Shown in pieces: positions 31,996 through 40,197 of a DNA stretch of 40,197 nt (position 1 is its first letter; the number at the start of each line of letters is the position of its first letter). The position numbers and the translations under genes are program-made. Location of the stretch: assembly GCA_903899885.1 (NCBI GenBank), contig CAIULK010000124.1, positions 1 through 40,197 on the forward strand, written 5' to 3'. This DNA comes from an uncultured Rhodospirillaceae bacterium. Its GTDB lineage: Bacteria; Pseudomonadota; Alphaproteobacteria; Rhodospirillales; Magnetospirillaceae. The notes below the pieces were generated by a model that was given only the letters and a program-made list of their open reading frames with translations, was not told the DNA's origin and ran no database searches.

Positions 31996-32880
31996 TCAGG
32001 CCTGCTTGGCGTCGATCACCGCGCGGCGGATCGCGCGGGTTTTGGCGAAGCGTTGTTCCAGCACGTCGCCCTCGCCCCAGCGGATGGCGCGTTGCAGCGC
32101 GGTCAAATCCTCGGTGAAGCGTTGGATGACGTCCAGAACCGCCTCGCGGTTGTTCAAGAAGATGTCGCGCCACATCACCGGGTCGGACGCCGCGATCCGC
32201 GTGAAATCGCGAAAGCCCGAGGCCGAGAATTTGATCACTTCGCTGGCCAGATGTTCCTCCAGATCGGCGGCGGTGCCGACGATGGTGTAGGCGATCAAGT
32301 GCGGCAGATGCGAGGTGATCGCCAGAACCTGATCGTGATGCCGAGGTTCCATCACCTCGACCTGGGCGCCGACCGCCTGCCACAGCGCGACCATCCGCTG
32401 GACGGCGTCGTCGTCGGTACCGGGCGGCGGGGTCAAGATATGCCAGCGGCCGGCGAACAGCCCGGCAAAGCCGTTTTCGGGGCCCGAGAATTCGGTTCCG
32501 GCGATCGGATGGCCGGGAACGAAGGCGACCCCTTCGGGAATGAAGGGGCCGAGATCGCGGATTGCCGCCGTTTTGACCGACCCGACATCGGTCACGATGG
32601 CGCCTTGTTTCAGGTAAGGGCCGATCGCGGCACCCACCGCCGGAAAGGCGCCCATCGGCGTGCCGATCACCACCAGATCGGCCCCGGCCACCGCCGATTC
32701 GGCGTCCTCGTATGCTTCGTCCACCACCCCCAGCCGCAGCGCGGTGGCGCGCGCGGTTTCGGACGCGTCGAGCGCGATCAGGCGCCGCGCCAAATTATGA
32801 CACCGCAACGCCCTCGCCAGCGACGAATTGATCAGGCCGATGCCGACCAGACAGACCGTGTCGAAGGCAATTCCGGTCAT
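31996..32880 (-). CDS. tyrC: Prephenate/arogenate dehydrogenase TyrC
   Basis: NAD(P)-dependent oxidative decarboxylation of prephenate or arogenate to the tyrosine precursor. 294 aa. Rossmann motif VCLVGIGLINSSLARAL, VVIGTPMGAF, the VTDVGSVKTAAI stretch, catalytic PGHPIAGTEFSGPENG and SHLPHLIAYTIV with helices RDFTRIAASDPVMWRDIFLNN. No fused chorismate mutase or ACT domain. Overlaps the hisC stop by 4 bp (ATGA). The aminotransferase immediately upstream could act on prephenate, which would favour the arogenate route, but this cannot be settled here. Confidence 0.95.
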   Translation of the reverse strand: MTGIAFDTVCLVGIGLINSSLARALRCHNLARRLIALDASETARATALRLGVVDEAYEDAESAVAGADLVVIGTPMGAFPAVGAAIGPYLKQGAIVTDVGSVKTAAIRDLGPFIPEGVAFVPGHPIAGTEFSGPENGFAGLFAGRWHILTPPPGTDDDAVQRMVALWQAVGAQVEVMEPRHHDQVLAITSHLPHLIAYTIVGTAADLEEHLASEVIKFSASGFRDFTRIAASDPVMWRDIFLNNREAVLDVIQRFTEDLTALQRAIRWGEGDVLEQRFAKTRAIRRAVIDAKQA

Positions 32881-33956
32881 CGCGCCAGGAACTCGGCCAG
32901 CGCGTCGGCGACGCCCTGGTTCTCCTCGTCGCGGCCGACCGTGATGCGCAGCCAGTCGGGCAAGCCGTAGCCGCCCATCGCACGCACGATATAGCCCTTC
33001 GACCGCAAGAACGCGTCGGCTGCCTTGGCGTCGCCGAACCGCGCCAGCACGAAGTTGCAGACCGAGGGGGTGACGGTCAGGCCCAAACCGGTCAGCCGCT
33101 TTTGCAACCAGTCCAGCCCGGTGTCGTTATGGCGGCGGCAGCGGTCCAGCCACTCGGTGTCGTCGAACGCCGCCAAACCGGCGGCCAAGGCGGGCGAGGC
33201 GACGTTGAACGGGTTGCGTACCCGGTTCAGCACGTCGGCCACGTCTTGCGGGAAATAGCCCCAGCCCAGCCGCAACCCGCCCAAGGCGTAGATCTTCGAG
33301 AAGGTCCGGGTGACCACGGTGTTGCCGCCCGGCCGATCGACCAGTTCCAACCCGGCGGAATAGTCCGCCGGTCCGACGAATTCGGCATAAGCGGCATCCA
33401 GCACCAGCAGAACATGCGCGGGCAAGCCCGCCCGCAGGCGTTCGACCTCGGCCCTGGGCAGATAGGTGCCGGTGGGATTGTTGGGGTTGGCCAGGAACAC
33501 CACCGTGGTGCGGCCGGTCACCGCCGCCAGCAGATTATCGACCGAGGCGGTCAGATCGACCTCGGGCGCGGCGACCGGGGTGGCGCCGCACGATCGCGCC
33601 GCGATCGGGTACATCAGGAAGCCGTGCTGGCTGTACAGCACCTCGTCGCCCGGCCCGGCATAGGCGCGGCACAACAGGCCCAGCAATTCGTCGGACCCGG
33701 CGCCGCAGACGATGCGGCCGGCGTCAAGCTTGAAGCGTGCGGCGATGGCGCGGCGCAAGGCGGTGTGCTGGCCGTCGGGATAGCGGTGCATCTCGGCCCC
33801 GGCGGCGGCGTAGGCCGTCAAAGCCTTGGGACTTGGCCCCAAGGCGCCTTCGTTCGACGACAGTTTGACGGGGTGCGCGACACCCGTTACCGCCGATTCG
33901 CCGCCGACATAGGGTTTGATGTCCAGAATACCCGGACGAGGGGTGGGGCCAGTCAC
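32877..33956 (-). CDS. hisC: Histidinol-phosphate/aromatic aminotransferase HisC
   Basis: PLP aminotransferase of fold type I, 359 aa. HisC features: KLSSNEGALGPSPKALTAY, CGAGSDELLGLLCRA, LANPNNPTGTYLP, DAAYAEFV, and the PLP lysine in TRTFSKIYALGGLRLGWG; the C-terminal Arg is in DWLRITVGRDEEN. The start is GTG at 33956, with GGAG about 9 bp upstream. In this operon, between chorismate mutase and tyrC, it probably transaminates aromatic keto acids, and HisC-type enzymes often do both that and histidinol phosphate. Confidence 0.95.
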   Translation of the reverse strand: MTGPTPRPGILDIKPYVGGESAVTGVAHPVKLSSNEGALGPSPKALTAYAAAGAEMHRYPDGQHTALRRAIAARFKLDAGRIVCGAGSDELLGLLCRAYAGPGDEVLYSQHGFLMYPIAARSCGATPVAAPEVDLTASVDNLLAAVTGRTTVVFLANPNNPTGTYLPRAEVERLRAGLPAHVLLVLDAAYAEFVGPADYSAGLELVDRPGGNTVVTRTFSKIYALGGLRLGWGYFPQDVADVLNRVRNPFNVASPALAAGLAAFDDTEWLDRCRRHNDTGLDWLQKRLTGLGLTVTPSVCNFVLARFGDAKAADAFLRSKGYIVRAMGGYGLPDWLRITVGRDEENQGVADALAEFLAR

Positions 33957-33972
33957 GGCAAGACACTCCGTA

Positions 33973-34821
33973 TTAAAAGGTAAGCGGCACCGGATAGCCG
34001 CCGATCACGCCGATATGCGCTACCGGATCGCGGGGGTGGGCCAGACGGGAATCCTTGCCGTCGCACCACCCGTTGACCTCGACCAGATGCAGCAGCGTGC
34101 CGCCGACATTCTGAACGTCGAAGGTTTCAAGCGGCTCGAAGCCGCCTTCGGTCAGCACCGCGCGCACGCGGTCGCGGCTGACCGACGGCGCGGTTTCGAC
34201 CACCAGCAAGGTGCGGTCGCTGCCGGTGGCTTCGCGCGGGCATTTGGCGATGACCAGCGCCTCGGCGATGTCGGCCCGGGCCGAGGGCGTTTCGGGCTGG
34301 AGAATCGGCAGCCGGGTCACCACCTGCGGGATGTTCGGGCCTTGAGCGATCAGGGCAACCCACCAGGGCTCGCCGCCCGCCGTGCTGCGGCCGGGCAGCG
34401 GCACGACGCCCGCGCCGGCGCGGCCATCGGCGACGATCTTGACCACCTGGCCGGGGCTGGAATTCAAGGTGAACGGGCAGACCACGCCGAAATGATTGCG
34501 GGCGACCTCGACGAAGCTGACCGGCACGTCGGGCTGGGCGACGGCCAGGGTGAACGGTGTCCGCACGCCGGCCAGGGTGCCCATGACCTCGCGCCAAATC
34601 CGCACCAAGGCCTGCACGGGAAAGGTGCCGCGATGGCGGGCGGCCAGACGGCGCAGGATCTCCGCCTCGCGCCCAGGGCGCAGCGCGATGCCGTCGTCGC
34701 TCTTCAAGCCGCCGATTCGTTCGACCAAGGCGCAGCGATCCATCAACAGATCGTGCAGACGATCGTCGATCTGGTCGATCTCCTGGCGAAGTTGATCAAG
34801 GGAAGGGGTCGAGCCGGTCAT
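33973..34821 (-). CDS. Chorismate mutase with degenerate prephenate dehydratase-like region
   Basis: 282 aa. Residues 1-90 are an AroQ chorismate mutase (LDQLRQEIDQIDDRLHDLLMDRCALVERIGGLK, ALRPGREAEILRRL, IWREVMG). The remainder resembles a prephenate dehydratase layout, with periplasmic-binding-like strands (FTLAVAQPDVPVSFVEVARNHFG) and a C-terminal ACT-like region (LLVVETAPSVSRDRVRAVLTEGGFEPL), but I see neither the dehydratase TRF motif nor the substrate-binding pattern. The true dehydratase is the separate gene at 29806. The C-terminal part may therefore be regulatory. First gene of a unit with hisC (16 bp) and tyrC. Confidence 0.88.
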   Translation of the reverse strand: MTGSTPSLDQLRQEIDQIDDRLHDLLMDRCALVERIGGLKSDDGIALRPGREAEILRRLAARHRGTFPVQALVRIWREVMGTLAGVRTPFTLAVAQPDVPVSFVEVARNHFGVVCPFTLNSSPGQVVKIVADGRAGAGVVPLPGRSTAGGEPWWVALIAQGPNIPQVVTRLPILQPETPSARADIAEALVIAKCPREATGSDRTLLVVETAPSVSRDRVRAVLTEGGFEPLETFDVQNVGGTLLHLVEVNGWCDGKDSRLAHPRDPVAHIGVIGGYPVPLTF

Positions 34822-34894
34822 GGAGTGGGCACACCGAAACGCTACTTAGACACGATAGGTTTAGTTCGCCTTGGCCGCGAAAGCAAAGAAAACG

Positions 34895-34923
34895 TTGACA
34901 GCCCCCCTGGGGAACCCTACTTC
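34895..34923 (+). promoter_or_regulatory. Possible metX promoter
   Basis: Perfect -35 TTGACA (34895-34900) with a poor -10 (TACTTC, 34918-34923) at 17 bp, about 25 bp before the start at 34956. No SAM riboswitch resembling the alphaproteobacterial SAM-II type was recognised in the 134-bp gap. The same gap holds the divergent chorismate mutase promoter; TTGCTT-N17-TAAACC on the minus strand is a weak candidate. Confidence 0.4.
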
Positions 34924-34955
34924 AATTTCCCGGTAACCATCGGAGTGCCTATCCC

Positions 34956-36140
34956 GTGAGCGATGCCGAGCCTCCTGATTCGAGCGCTCCCCGCAACCCG
35001 CTCGGCCTGACCGTCGTCCTTGGTCGGGACCGGCCGATCCGGCTGGATTGCGGCGTCGAAATGGGCCCTGTCACCGTCGGTTATCAGACCTATGGCACGC
35101 TGAACGCCGACCGCTCCAACGCGATTTTGATGTGTCACGCCCTGACCGGCGATCAATACGTCGCCGATCCCCACCCGATCACCGGCAAGCCCGGCTGGTG
35201 GAACGAATTGGTCGGACCGGGCCGGGTCTTCGATACCGACCGCTATTTCCTGATCTGTTCGAACGTGTTGGGCGGTTGCATGGGCACCACCGGCCCCAAG
35301 GACGTCAATCCCGCCACCGGTAAGCCGTGGGGGCTGTCGTTCCCGGTGATCACCATCGGCGACATGGTGCAGGTGCAGGCCCGTCTGCTCGACCATCTGG
35401 GTATCGATCAGGTGTTCTGCGTGGTCGGCGGCTCAATGGGCGGCATGCAGGTTCTGGAATGGTGCGCCAGCTATCCCGAACGGGTGTTCTCGGCGATTCC
35501 GATCGCCACGGCGGCCCGCCATTCGGCCCAGAACATCGCCTTCAACGAGGTTGGCCGTCAGGCCATCGCCGCCGATCCCGATTGGAAGGATGGCGACTAT
35601 CTGGCGCACGGCACCTTGCCGCAGCGGGGTTTGGCGGTGGCCAGGATGGCGGCTCACATCACCTATCTGTCGGAACCGGCGCTGCACCGCAAATTCGGTC
35701 GTAATTTGCAGGGGCGCGAGGCGTTTTCCTATGGGTTCGAGGCGGATTTCCAGGTCGAAAGCTATCTGCGCCACCAAGGCTCGACCTTCGTCGAACGGTT
35801 CGACGCCAATTCCTATCTCTATATCACCCGGGCGATGGATTATTTCGATCTCGCCGCCGAACACGGCGGCATCCTGTCCAACGCCTTCCGGGGCACCAAA
35901 ACCCGCTTCTGCGTGATTTCGTTTACTAGCGACTGGCTGTTCCCGACCCCGGAAAGCCGGGCGGTGGTGCATGCCCTGAACGCGGTGGCCGCCAATGTCA
36001 GTTTCGTCGAGGTTTGTTCGGACAAGGGGCACGACGCCTTCTTGCTCGACGAGCCGGTGCTGCACGCCACCCTGACCGGGTTTCTCGACGGCGCCGCCGA
36101 ACATCGCGGCCTGCCGCGGGCCAAGGGGGTGTCGTCATGA
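34956..36140 (+). CDS. metX: Homoserine O-acetyltransferase MetX
   Basis: Acetylates homoserine for methionine synthesis by direct sulfhydrylation. 394 aa, alpha/beta hydrolase. Nucleophile Ser in [14 protein letters not shown], Asp in FTSDWLFP, His in [11 protein letters not shown]; also [13 protein letters not shown] and [14 protein letters not shown]. The start is GTG at 34956 with GGAG 10 bp upstream. Coupled to metW by ATGA, the standard alphaproteobacterial metXW pair. Some MetX-family enzymes use succinyl-CoA; the Gly/Arg-type residues that would tell were not resolved here. Confidence 0.97.
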   Translation: MSDAEPPDSSAPRNPLGLTVVLGRDRPIRLDCGVEMGPVTVGYQTYGTLNADRSNAILMCHALTGDQYVADPHPITGKPGWWNELVGPGRVFDTDRYFLICSNVLGGCMGTTGPKDVNPATGKPWGLSFPVITIGDMVQVQARLLDHLGIDQVFCVVGGSMGGMQVLEWCASYPERVFSAIPIATAARHSAQNIAFNEVGRQAIAADPDWKDGDYLAHGTLPQRGLAVARMAAHITYLSEPALHRKFGRNLQGREAFSYGFEADFQVESYLRHQGSTFVERFDANSYLYITRAMDYFDLAAEHGGILSNAFRGTKTRFCVISFTSDWLFPTPESRAVVHALNAVAANVSFVEVCSDKGHDAFLLDEPVLHATLTGFLDGAAEHRGLPRAKGVSS

Positions 36141-36760
36141 TGATGGTATCGAACGGTCATCTGCGGGTCGATTTGGGAATGATCGCCGAGATGGTGACGC
36201 CGGGGTCCCGGGTGCTGGATGTCGGCTGCGGCGAGGGCGCCTTGATCGCGTGGCTGGGCCGCCACAAGAATGTCGATGGGCGCGGCATCGAGCTGAGCAT
36301 GGCGGGGGTGGCGGCGGCGGTGGCGCAAGGGATGTCGGTGATCCAGGGCGATGCCGATACCGATCTGGCCGATTATCCCGACGGGGCGTTTGATTACGTC
36401 ATCCTTAGCCAGACCTTGCAGGCGACCTATGAGCCTCGGGCCGTGCTGAACAACATGCTTCGGATCGGGCGGCACGCGATCGTCTCGTTTCCCAACTTCG
36501 GCCATTGGCGGATCCGCTACGATTTGCTGGTCAAGGGCCGGATGCCGATGACCGATTCCTTGTCGTACCAATGGTACGAAACCCCGAACATCCATTTCTG
36601 CACCATCTTGGACTTCCTGATTCTGTGCCGCGAATTGGGAATCCGGGTCGAACGTTCGATCGCCTTGGATCGCCAGGGCAATGTCCTGCCGGCCTTTGGC
36701 GGGCGTTGGCTGTCGAATCTGTTCGCCGAACAGGGGTTGTTCCTGCTGACCAGGACGTAA
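36137..36760 (+). CDS. metW: Methionine biosynthesis protein MetW
   Basis: SAM-methyltransferase-like partner of MetX, 207 aa. SAM-binding [21 protein letters not shown], then [26 protein letters not shown] and [21 protein letters not shown], the MetW signature. Three Met codons in tandem (36137, 36140, 36143); the first overlaps the metX stop. In several bacteria MetW is needed for full MetX activity or stability. Confidence 0.96.
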   Translation: MMMVSNGHLRVDLGMIAEMVTPGSRVLDVGCGEGALIAWLGRHKNVDGRGIELSMAGVAAAVAQGMSVIQGDADTDLADYPDGAFDYVILSQTLQATYEPRAVLNNMLRIGRHAIVSFPNFGHWRIRYDLLVKGRMPMTDSLSYQWYETPNIHFCTILDFLILCRELGIRVERSIALDRQGNVLPAFGGRWLSNLFAEQGLFLLTRT

Positions 36761-36773
36761 TGCTTTGAATTCC

Positions 36774-38369
36774 ATGACCGCCGGGTTCCGGCCCTATCTG
36801 TTGCTGACGCTGTTGTGTTTGGTCCTGTATCTGCCGGGATTGGCCAGTGTGCCGCCCTTGGACCGCGACGAATCGCGCTTCATCCAAGCCAGCCGTCAGA
36901 TGCTGGAAACCCATGATTTCGTGCGCATCCAATTCCAAGACGAGATGCGTGCCAAGAAGCCCGTGGGGGCCTATTGGCTGCAAGCGGGTTCGGCCTCGCT
37001 GTTCGGGGTGTCCAAGATATGGCCCTACCGTTTGCCGTCGGCGGTGGCGGCGTGGGCGGCGGTGCTGATGACCTTTGCCTTTGGCGCGACGCTGGTCGGG
37101 CGCCCCGCCGGGTTGCTGGGGGCCTTGCTGCTGGCCGGGTCGGTGCTGCTGTTGTCGGAAGCCCATCAGGCCAAGTCCGACGCGTTGTTGCTGGCCACGG
37201 CGGTCGCCGCGCAAGGCGCCTTGCTGTCCTTTCACCGGGGCAAGGGCTCGATCGCGCTGGCCTTGCTGTTCTGGGTGGCCCAAGGGGCGGCGATTCTGGT
37301 CAAGGGGCCGGTGGTGCCAATGATTTCGCTGCTGACCCTGATCGGCTTGGCGGTGTCGGAACGCCGGATCGCCTGGGCGATCGGTTTGCGGCCAATCACC
37401 GGCCTGATGGTCGCCGCGGCGATGGTGGCGCCTTGGTTCGCCGCGATTTCAACCGCGACGCACGGCGCCTTCGTCGGCGAGGCGGTGAAAAGCGATTTGC
37501 TGCCGAAGTTATTGGGCTCCCAGGAATCGCACGGGGCGCCGCCGGGTGCTTATCTCGGCGTGCTGGCCTTGACCTTCTGGCCGGGCTCACTGCTGCTGTT
37601 TCCGGCGCTGACGGCGGCATGGCGCCAGCGCGCCACGCCCGAGGTGCGCGCCTTGCTGGCCTGGGTGCTGCCCGCTTGGGCGATGTTCGAATTGGTGCCG
37701 ACCAAGCTGCCGCATTATGTGCTGCCGTTGTTCCCGGCGTTGGCCCTGCTGGCCGGGTTGATGATCGCGCGGGGGGCACCGGCGTTCCAAGCCCGCGCGG
37801 CCCGGTGGTGGTTCGGGGCGTGGGGTCTGATCGGCCTGGCGGTGGCGGCGGCCTTGGTGGTTTTGCCGCAACGCTTCGGGGACGGCGTCGCGGCGGCCGA
37901 TCTTGCCTTGGCGGCCAGCGTGTTGGCGGCGGCCTTGCTGCCGATGGTTTTGGCGCTCAAGGGCCGGATGCCGGATGCGGTGCTGGCGGTGTGTGTGGCG
38001 TCGGCCGCGCTCTCGACGGCGGTGTTCGGGGTTTTGCCGTTGCGAATCGAAAGCTTGTGGGTCAGCAGCGCCATCGAAACCGCCGTGCGGGCGGCCGGGC
38101 CAACGGGATTGGTGGCCGCCGCCGGGTATGACGAACCCAGTTTGGTGGTGGCGCTGGGAACCGCCACCAAGCTGACCAACGGCGCCGGGGCGGCGGGGGT
38201 GCTGGCGGCCGATCCGGGGGCGTTGGCGGTGGTCGCGGCCCCCGAACGCGCCACGTTTCTGTCCGCGGCGAACGGTTTGGATCTGGTGGAAAAAGCCCGG
38301 ATCGCCGGGTTCAACTACACGCGCGGAAAACCGGTCGAGATCACTGTTTTCGCACGGCGGGCGCCATGA
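36774..38369 (+). CDS. Membrane glycosyltransferase, ArnT/PMT (GT39/83-like) family
   Basis: 531 aa integral membrane protein with about 11 hydrophobic segments. Directly after TM1 comes the first-loop motif VPPLDRDESRFIQASRQML, the Asp/Glu catalytic region of polyprenyl-phosphate-dependent GT-C enzymes, and further on KKPVGAYWLQ and VPTKLPHYVLPLFPAL as in ArnT. Such enzymes move a sugar from undecaprenyl phosphate to lipid A or proteins in the periplasm. Start uncertain: ATG 36774, or TTG 36765 with AGGA 9 bp upstream. Overlaps the PAP2 phosphatase by 4 bp, so the two very likely act together on the envelope. Confidence 0.88.
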   Translation: MTAGFRPYLLLTLLCLVLYLPGLASVPPLDRDESRFIQASRQMLETHDFVRIQFQDEMRAKKPVGAYWLQAGSASLFGVSKIWPYRLPSAVAAWAAVLMTFAFGATLVGRPAGLLGALLLAGSVLLLSEAHQAKSDALLLATAVAAQGALLSFHRGKGSIALALLFWVAQGAAILVKGPVVPMISLLTLIGLAVSERRIAWAIGLRPITGLMVAAAMVAPWFAAISTATHGAFVGEAVKSDLLPKLLGSQESHGAPPGAYLGVLALTFWPGSLLLFPALTAAWRQRATPEVRALLAWVLPAWAMFELVPTKLPHYVLPLFPALALLAGLMIARGAPAFQARAARWWFGAWGLIGLAVAAALVVLPQRFGDGVAAADLALAASVLAAALLPMVLALKGRMPDAVLAVCVASAALSTAVFGVLPLRIESLWVSSAIETAVRAAGPTGLVAAAGYDEPSLVVALGTATKLTNGAGAAGVLAADPGALAVVAAPERATFLSAANGLDLVEKARIAGFNYTRGKPVEITVFARRAP

Positions 38370-39160
38370 GCAACCGTGTCCTGAACGCGTTGGATCGCGG
38401 GATCGATCACCTGCTGGCGCGGTTGGAGTGGCTAAGCCTGCGCCTTGCCCGGCTGCGCCGCCGTATGGCGCCGGTGGCGCGTGTCGTTTCAAGGATGGCT
38501 GACCGCGTTCGTGCCCGCCCGCTGGTATGGGGCACGGTGTATGTCTTGGCCTTTTGCCTCGTGTCCTGTGCCCTGTTCGACCGGCCGGTGGCCTGGGCGT
38601 TCAAGGCGCATATGGCGGGCGAGTGGGAGGGGTTTTTCAAGATCGTCACCAAGGCGGGGGTGGCGGCCGTGTATCTGTGGCCGTCGGCGCTGTTGGCGGC
38701 GGCCTTTTTCCTGGCGGCGCGGCGCGCCTTGTCGCCCGGCGAACGTGCCCTGTGGCGGGCCCGCGCCTGGGCGCCGGGGTTCGTGTTTCTGGCGGTGGCC
38801 GGGTCGGGGTTGACGGGCGATCTGATCAAGGTGGTGGCCGGACGCTTGCGCCCGCGCTTGTTGTTCGAGAACGGCCTCTACGGCTTTTCCCCCTTCAGCC
38901 ACGACTGGGCGATGAATTCCTTCCCCTCGGGCCATTCGCAAGCGGTGTGGGCGGCGATGACCGCCTTGACCATCCTGTATCCCCGGCACCGCTCGCTGGC
39001 ACTGACGATCGCCGTGTTGGTGTCGCTCAGCCGGGTGGCGACCACCGTGCATTATCTGAGCGATGTGGTGGCGGGGGCGTGGTTGGGGGTGGCGGGTGCC
39101 TTGATCACCGCCAAGCTGCTGCGCGATCGGGGGGTTTGCTCGATCAACTCGCCGCTGTAA
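38366..39160 (+). CDS. PAP2-superfamily membrane phosphatase
   Basis: 264 aa. Six membrane segments after a basic 50-residue N-terminus rich in Arg (LARLEWLSLRLARLRRRM). The three acid-phosphatase signatures are complete: KVVAGRLRPR, NSFPSGHSQ with the catalytic His, and SRVATTVHYLSDVVAG. Relatives include lipid A phosphatases LpxE/LpxF and undecaprenyl-diphosphate phosphatases. Coupling to an ArnT-like transferase suggests lipid A dephosphorylation or polyprenol recycling; the sequence does not decide which. Confidence 0.9.
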   Translation: MSNRVLNALDRGIDHLLARLEWLSLRLARLRRRMAPVARVVSRMADRVRARPLVWGTVYVLAFCLVSCALFDRPVAWAFKAHMAGEWEGFFKIVTKAGVAAVYLWPSALLAAAFFLAARRALSPGERALWRARAWAPGFVFLAVAGSGLTGDLIKVVAGRLRPRLLFENGLYGFSPFSHDWAMNSFPSGHSQAVWAAMTALTILYPRHRSLALTIAVLVSLSRVATTVHYLSDVVAGAWLGVAGALITAKLLRDRGVCSINSPL

Positions 39161-39215
39161 CAGCCTGGCGAATGCCGGTATCATCCGGTTTAGTGGCAGC
39201 CGGGGGAGACCGAAG

Positions 39216-40076
39216 ATGATGCGGATACTTCGCGGCGTGCTGTGTTGTCTGACGGTGATGATGGTGACGGGATGTTCCCGTAATCTCATCATTGAGGCCG
39301 AGCCACGGGTGTCGTTCCTGCCCGGCGCCACCAAGCTGCCGTCTCGCGCCGCGTTGCTGATTCCGCCCGCCGTCGCCGCCGGGCATTATTTCGGCCCGGT
39401 GGAATGGCACGAACCGCCGATCGCCTACACGGCCGATTGCGACGTCGGAAAAGTGCTGGCGGAAACCAGCCGCCAGATTTTCCTGCAATATTTCAGCGAG
39501 GTCGAGGTGGTGACCTCGCCGCCCGAGGACAACGCCTTCGATTTCGTCGTCGAACCCCGCTTTGTTGCACTGGCGCCCAAGATGGTGCGGGCGGGCATGG
39601 CCAGCGGATACGGCGTCGCCAGCGTCACGGTCCATGTGGCCATCCGTCAGGGCGGGAAAACGCTGGTCGAGCGGGATTATTCCTCGGGTGAAAAGCGGGG
39701 GACCGAAAGTTCGGGGATCGAGGGGTTGGAGGATAGTTTAAAGACGGCCACGGGCGAGGCCTTCGCCGCCGCGATGGTGGCGGCGGCCACCGAGATGGCG
39801 CAGGCCCCCGGCGTGCGGCAATTGGCTGCCGCCCCGCCCGCCGCGCGTCTCGCTCCGGCCGCCGTTCCCGCCCAGCCGCGTTTTCCCGGCTGGTCGCTGT
39901 CGCTGCGCTTCGCACAGGCGGTGGAACGGCCCGATGACGTCGCGGTCATCATCGGCAACGCCAGTTACGGCAAGCAAGGCAAGGACATCCCCGATGTCAA
40001 ACCCGCCTATGCCGACGCCGAGGGCATGCGGCTGTACGCGACCCAGGCGCTGGGCATTAGAGCGTCGTGCGTTTAA
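39216..40076 (+). pseudogene. Lipoprotein with caspase-like (peptidase C14) domain, interrupted by an insertion sequence
   Basis: Reading frame of 286 codons. Lipoprotein signal with lipobox VTGC (Cys20). Residues 25-200 form an unrecognised beta-rich domain (AALLIPPAVAAGHYFGPVEW, FDFVVEPRFVALAPKM, SVTVHVAIRQGGKTLVERDY), followed by an Ala/Pro linker. From residue about 240 the start of a caspase-family domain is clear: DDVAVIIGNASYGKQGKDIPDVKPAYADAEGMRLY. Native sequence ends at Ile281, at TA 40058-40059; the last five codons are from the insertion sequence. The His-Cys catalytic dyad would lie beyond, so the product is inactive as a protease unless the rest is beyond the element and restored. 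ATG 39216 follows GGGGAG. Confidence 0.8.
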
Positions 40077-40197
40077 TTTGCAACATACCCTGCATGCCTG
40101 AGGTAGTTCCGGCATTCCTCTGGCGTGTAGAGATCGCAGATGCTCCCCACGGCCTTCCATAGATCGGCGATTGTTCGTGCCCCGATCCGGCGGAGAT
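40060..40197. mobile_element. IS630-family insertion sequence, left part
   Basis: The element begins right after TA at 40058-40059, the target dinucleotide duplicated by IS630/Tc1-type elements, with presumed terminal repeat GAGCGTCGTGCG. The transposase C-terminus on the minus strand supports the family. The other end is outside the window. Confidence 0.8.
40073..40197 (-). CDS. IS630-family transposase, C-terminal fragment
   Basis: Only the last 41 codons are inside the window. On the minus strand they read LRRIGARTIADLWKAVGSI then CDLYTPEECRNYLRHAGY and VAN, ending in TAA at 40075-40073. The TPEEC-x-NY-x3-AGY ending is typical of IS630 DDE transposases. The catalytic residues lie beyond the right edge. 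Confidence 0.82.
   Translation of the reverse strand, partial: LRRIGARTIADLWKAVGSICDLYTPEECRNYLRHAGYVAN

Noticed and set aside
34822-34955. SAM-II riboswitch upstream of metX
   Set aside because: Looked for because it is common there in alphaproteobacteria; no matching conserved core or pseudoknot pairing seen.
39738-40160. 140-codon minus-strand frame across the IS junction
   Set aside because: It is a shadow of the lipoprotein gene; the transposase is in a different minus-strand frame ending at 40073.

Overview
The window is high-GC DNA from an alphaproteobacterium, most likely a Rhodospirillales (Rhodospirillum/Magnetospirillum-like) genome. This is inferred from the gene families: a kdsD-lptC-lptA-lptB-rpoN block, a ChpT-type phosphotransferase, a RNase D without HRDC domain, a NifQ and a PlcP-type phosphoesterase. 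Genes are dense, with many 1-8 bp start/stop overlaps. Most of the window is chromosomal core; the only mobile DNA is an IS630-type element cut by the right edge.

Layout. 1-2053 (minus): chemoreceptor, open at the left edge, and a CheW. 2118-7611 (minus): rnd, kdsD, lptC, lptA, lptB, rpoN, i.e. Kdo synthesis, the LPS transport bridge and ABC ATPase, and sigma-54. 7661-7747: tRNA-Leu(CAG) just upstream of rnd, with a divergent promoter pair at 7786-7863. 7898-11821 (plus): small exported protein, nifQ, dapF, mtaB, ftsY. 11832-13039 (minus): a two-gene unit of a 244-aa protein of unknown function and a PIN-domain protein. 13271-15399 (plus): acs, a terminator and the SRP RNA gene ffs. 15638-22744 (plus): J-domain protein, ChpT-like protein, hybrid cheA, cheW (frameshifted in this sequence), cheY, cheB, cheR, closed by a perfect bidirectional hairpin.

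22810-25847: a diacylglycerol-kinase-family gene divergent from a PlcP/LpxH-like metallophosphoesterase and a GT4 glycosyltransferase. This arrangement resembles the phospholipid-to-glycolipid remodelling pair PlcP-Agt and has Pho-box-like repeats between the divergent genes. 25778-27940 (minus): uppP, proC, a YbjN-family gene. 28112-31932: small exported proteins, elbB, a TetR regulator with a likely operator, prephenate dehydratase and an unrecognised helical protein. 31996-34821 (minus): chorismate mutase-like protein, hisC/aromatic aminotransferase and tyrC, so with the dehydratase the phenylalanine/tyrosine branch is complete. 34956-36760 (plus): metX-metW. 36774-39160 (plus): a membrane glycosyltransferase coupled to a PAP2 phosphatase. 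39216-end: a lipoprotein with a caspase-like domain, cut short at a TA dinucleotide by the IS630-type element.

The envelope theme is strong (Kdo, Lpt, UppP, PAP2, glycosyltransferases, PlcP). Chemotaxis is the second theme. The least explained pieces are the PIN unit, the small exported proteins, the helical protein at 30762 and the interrupted caspase lipoprotein.
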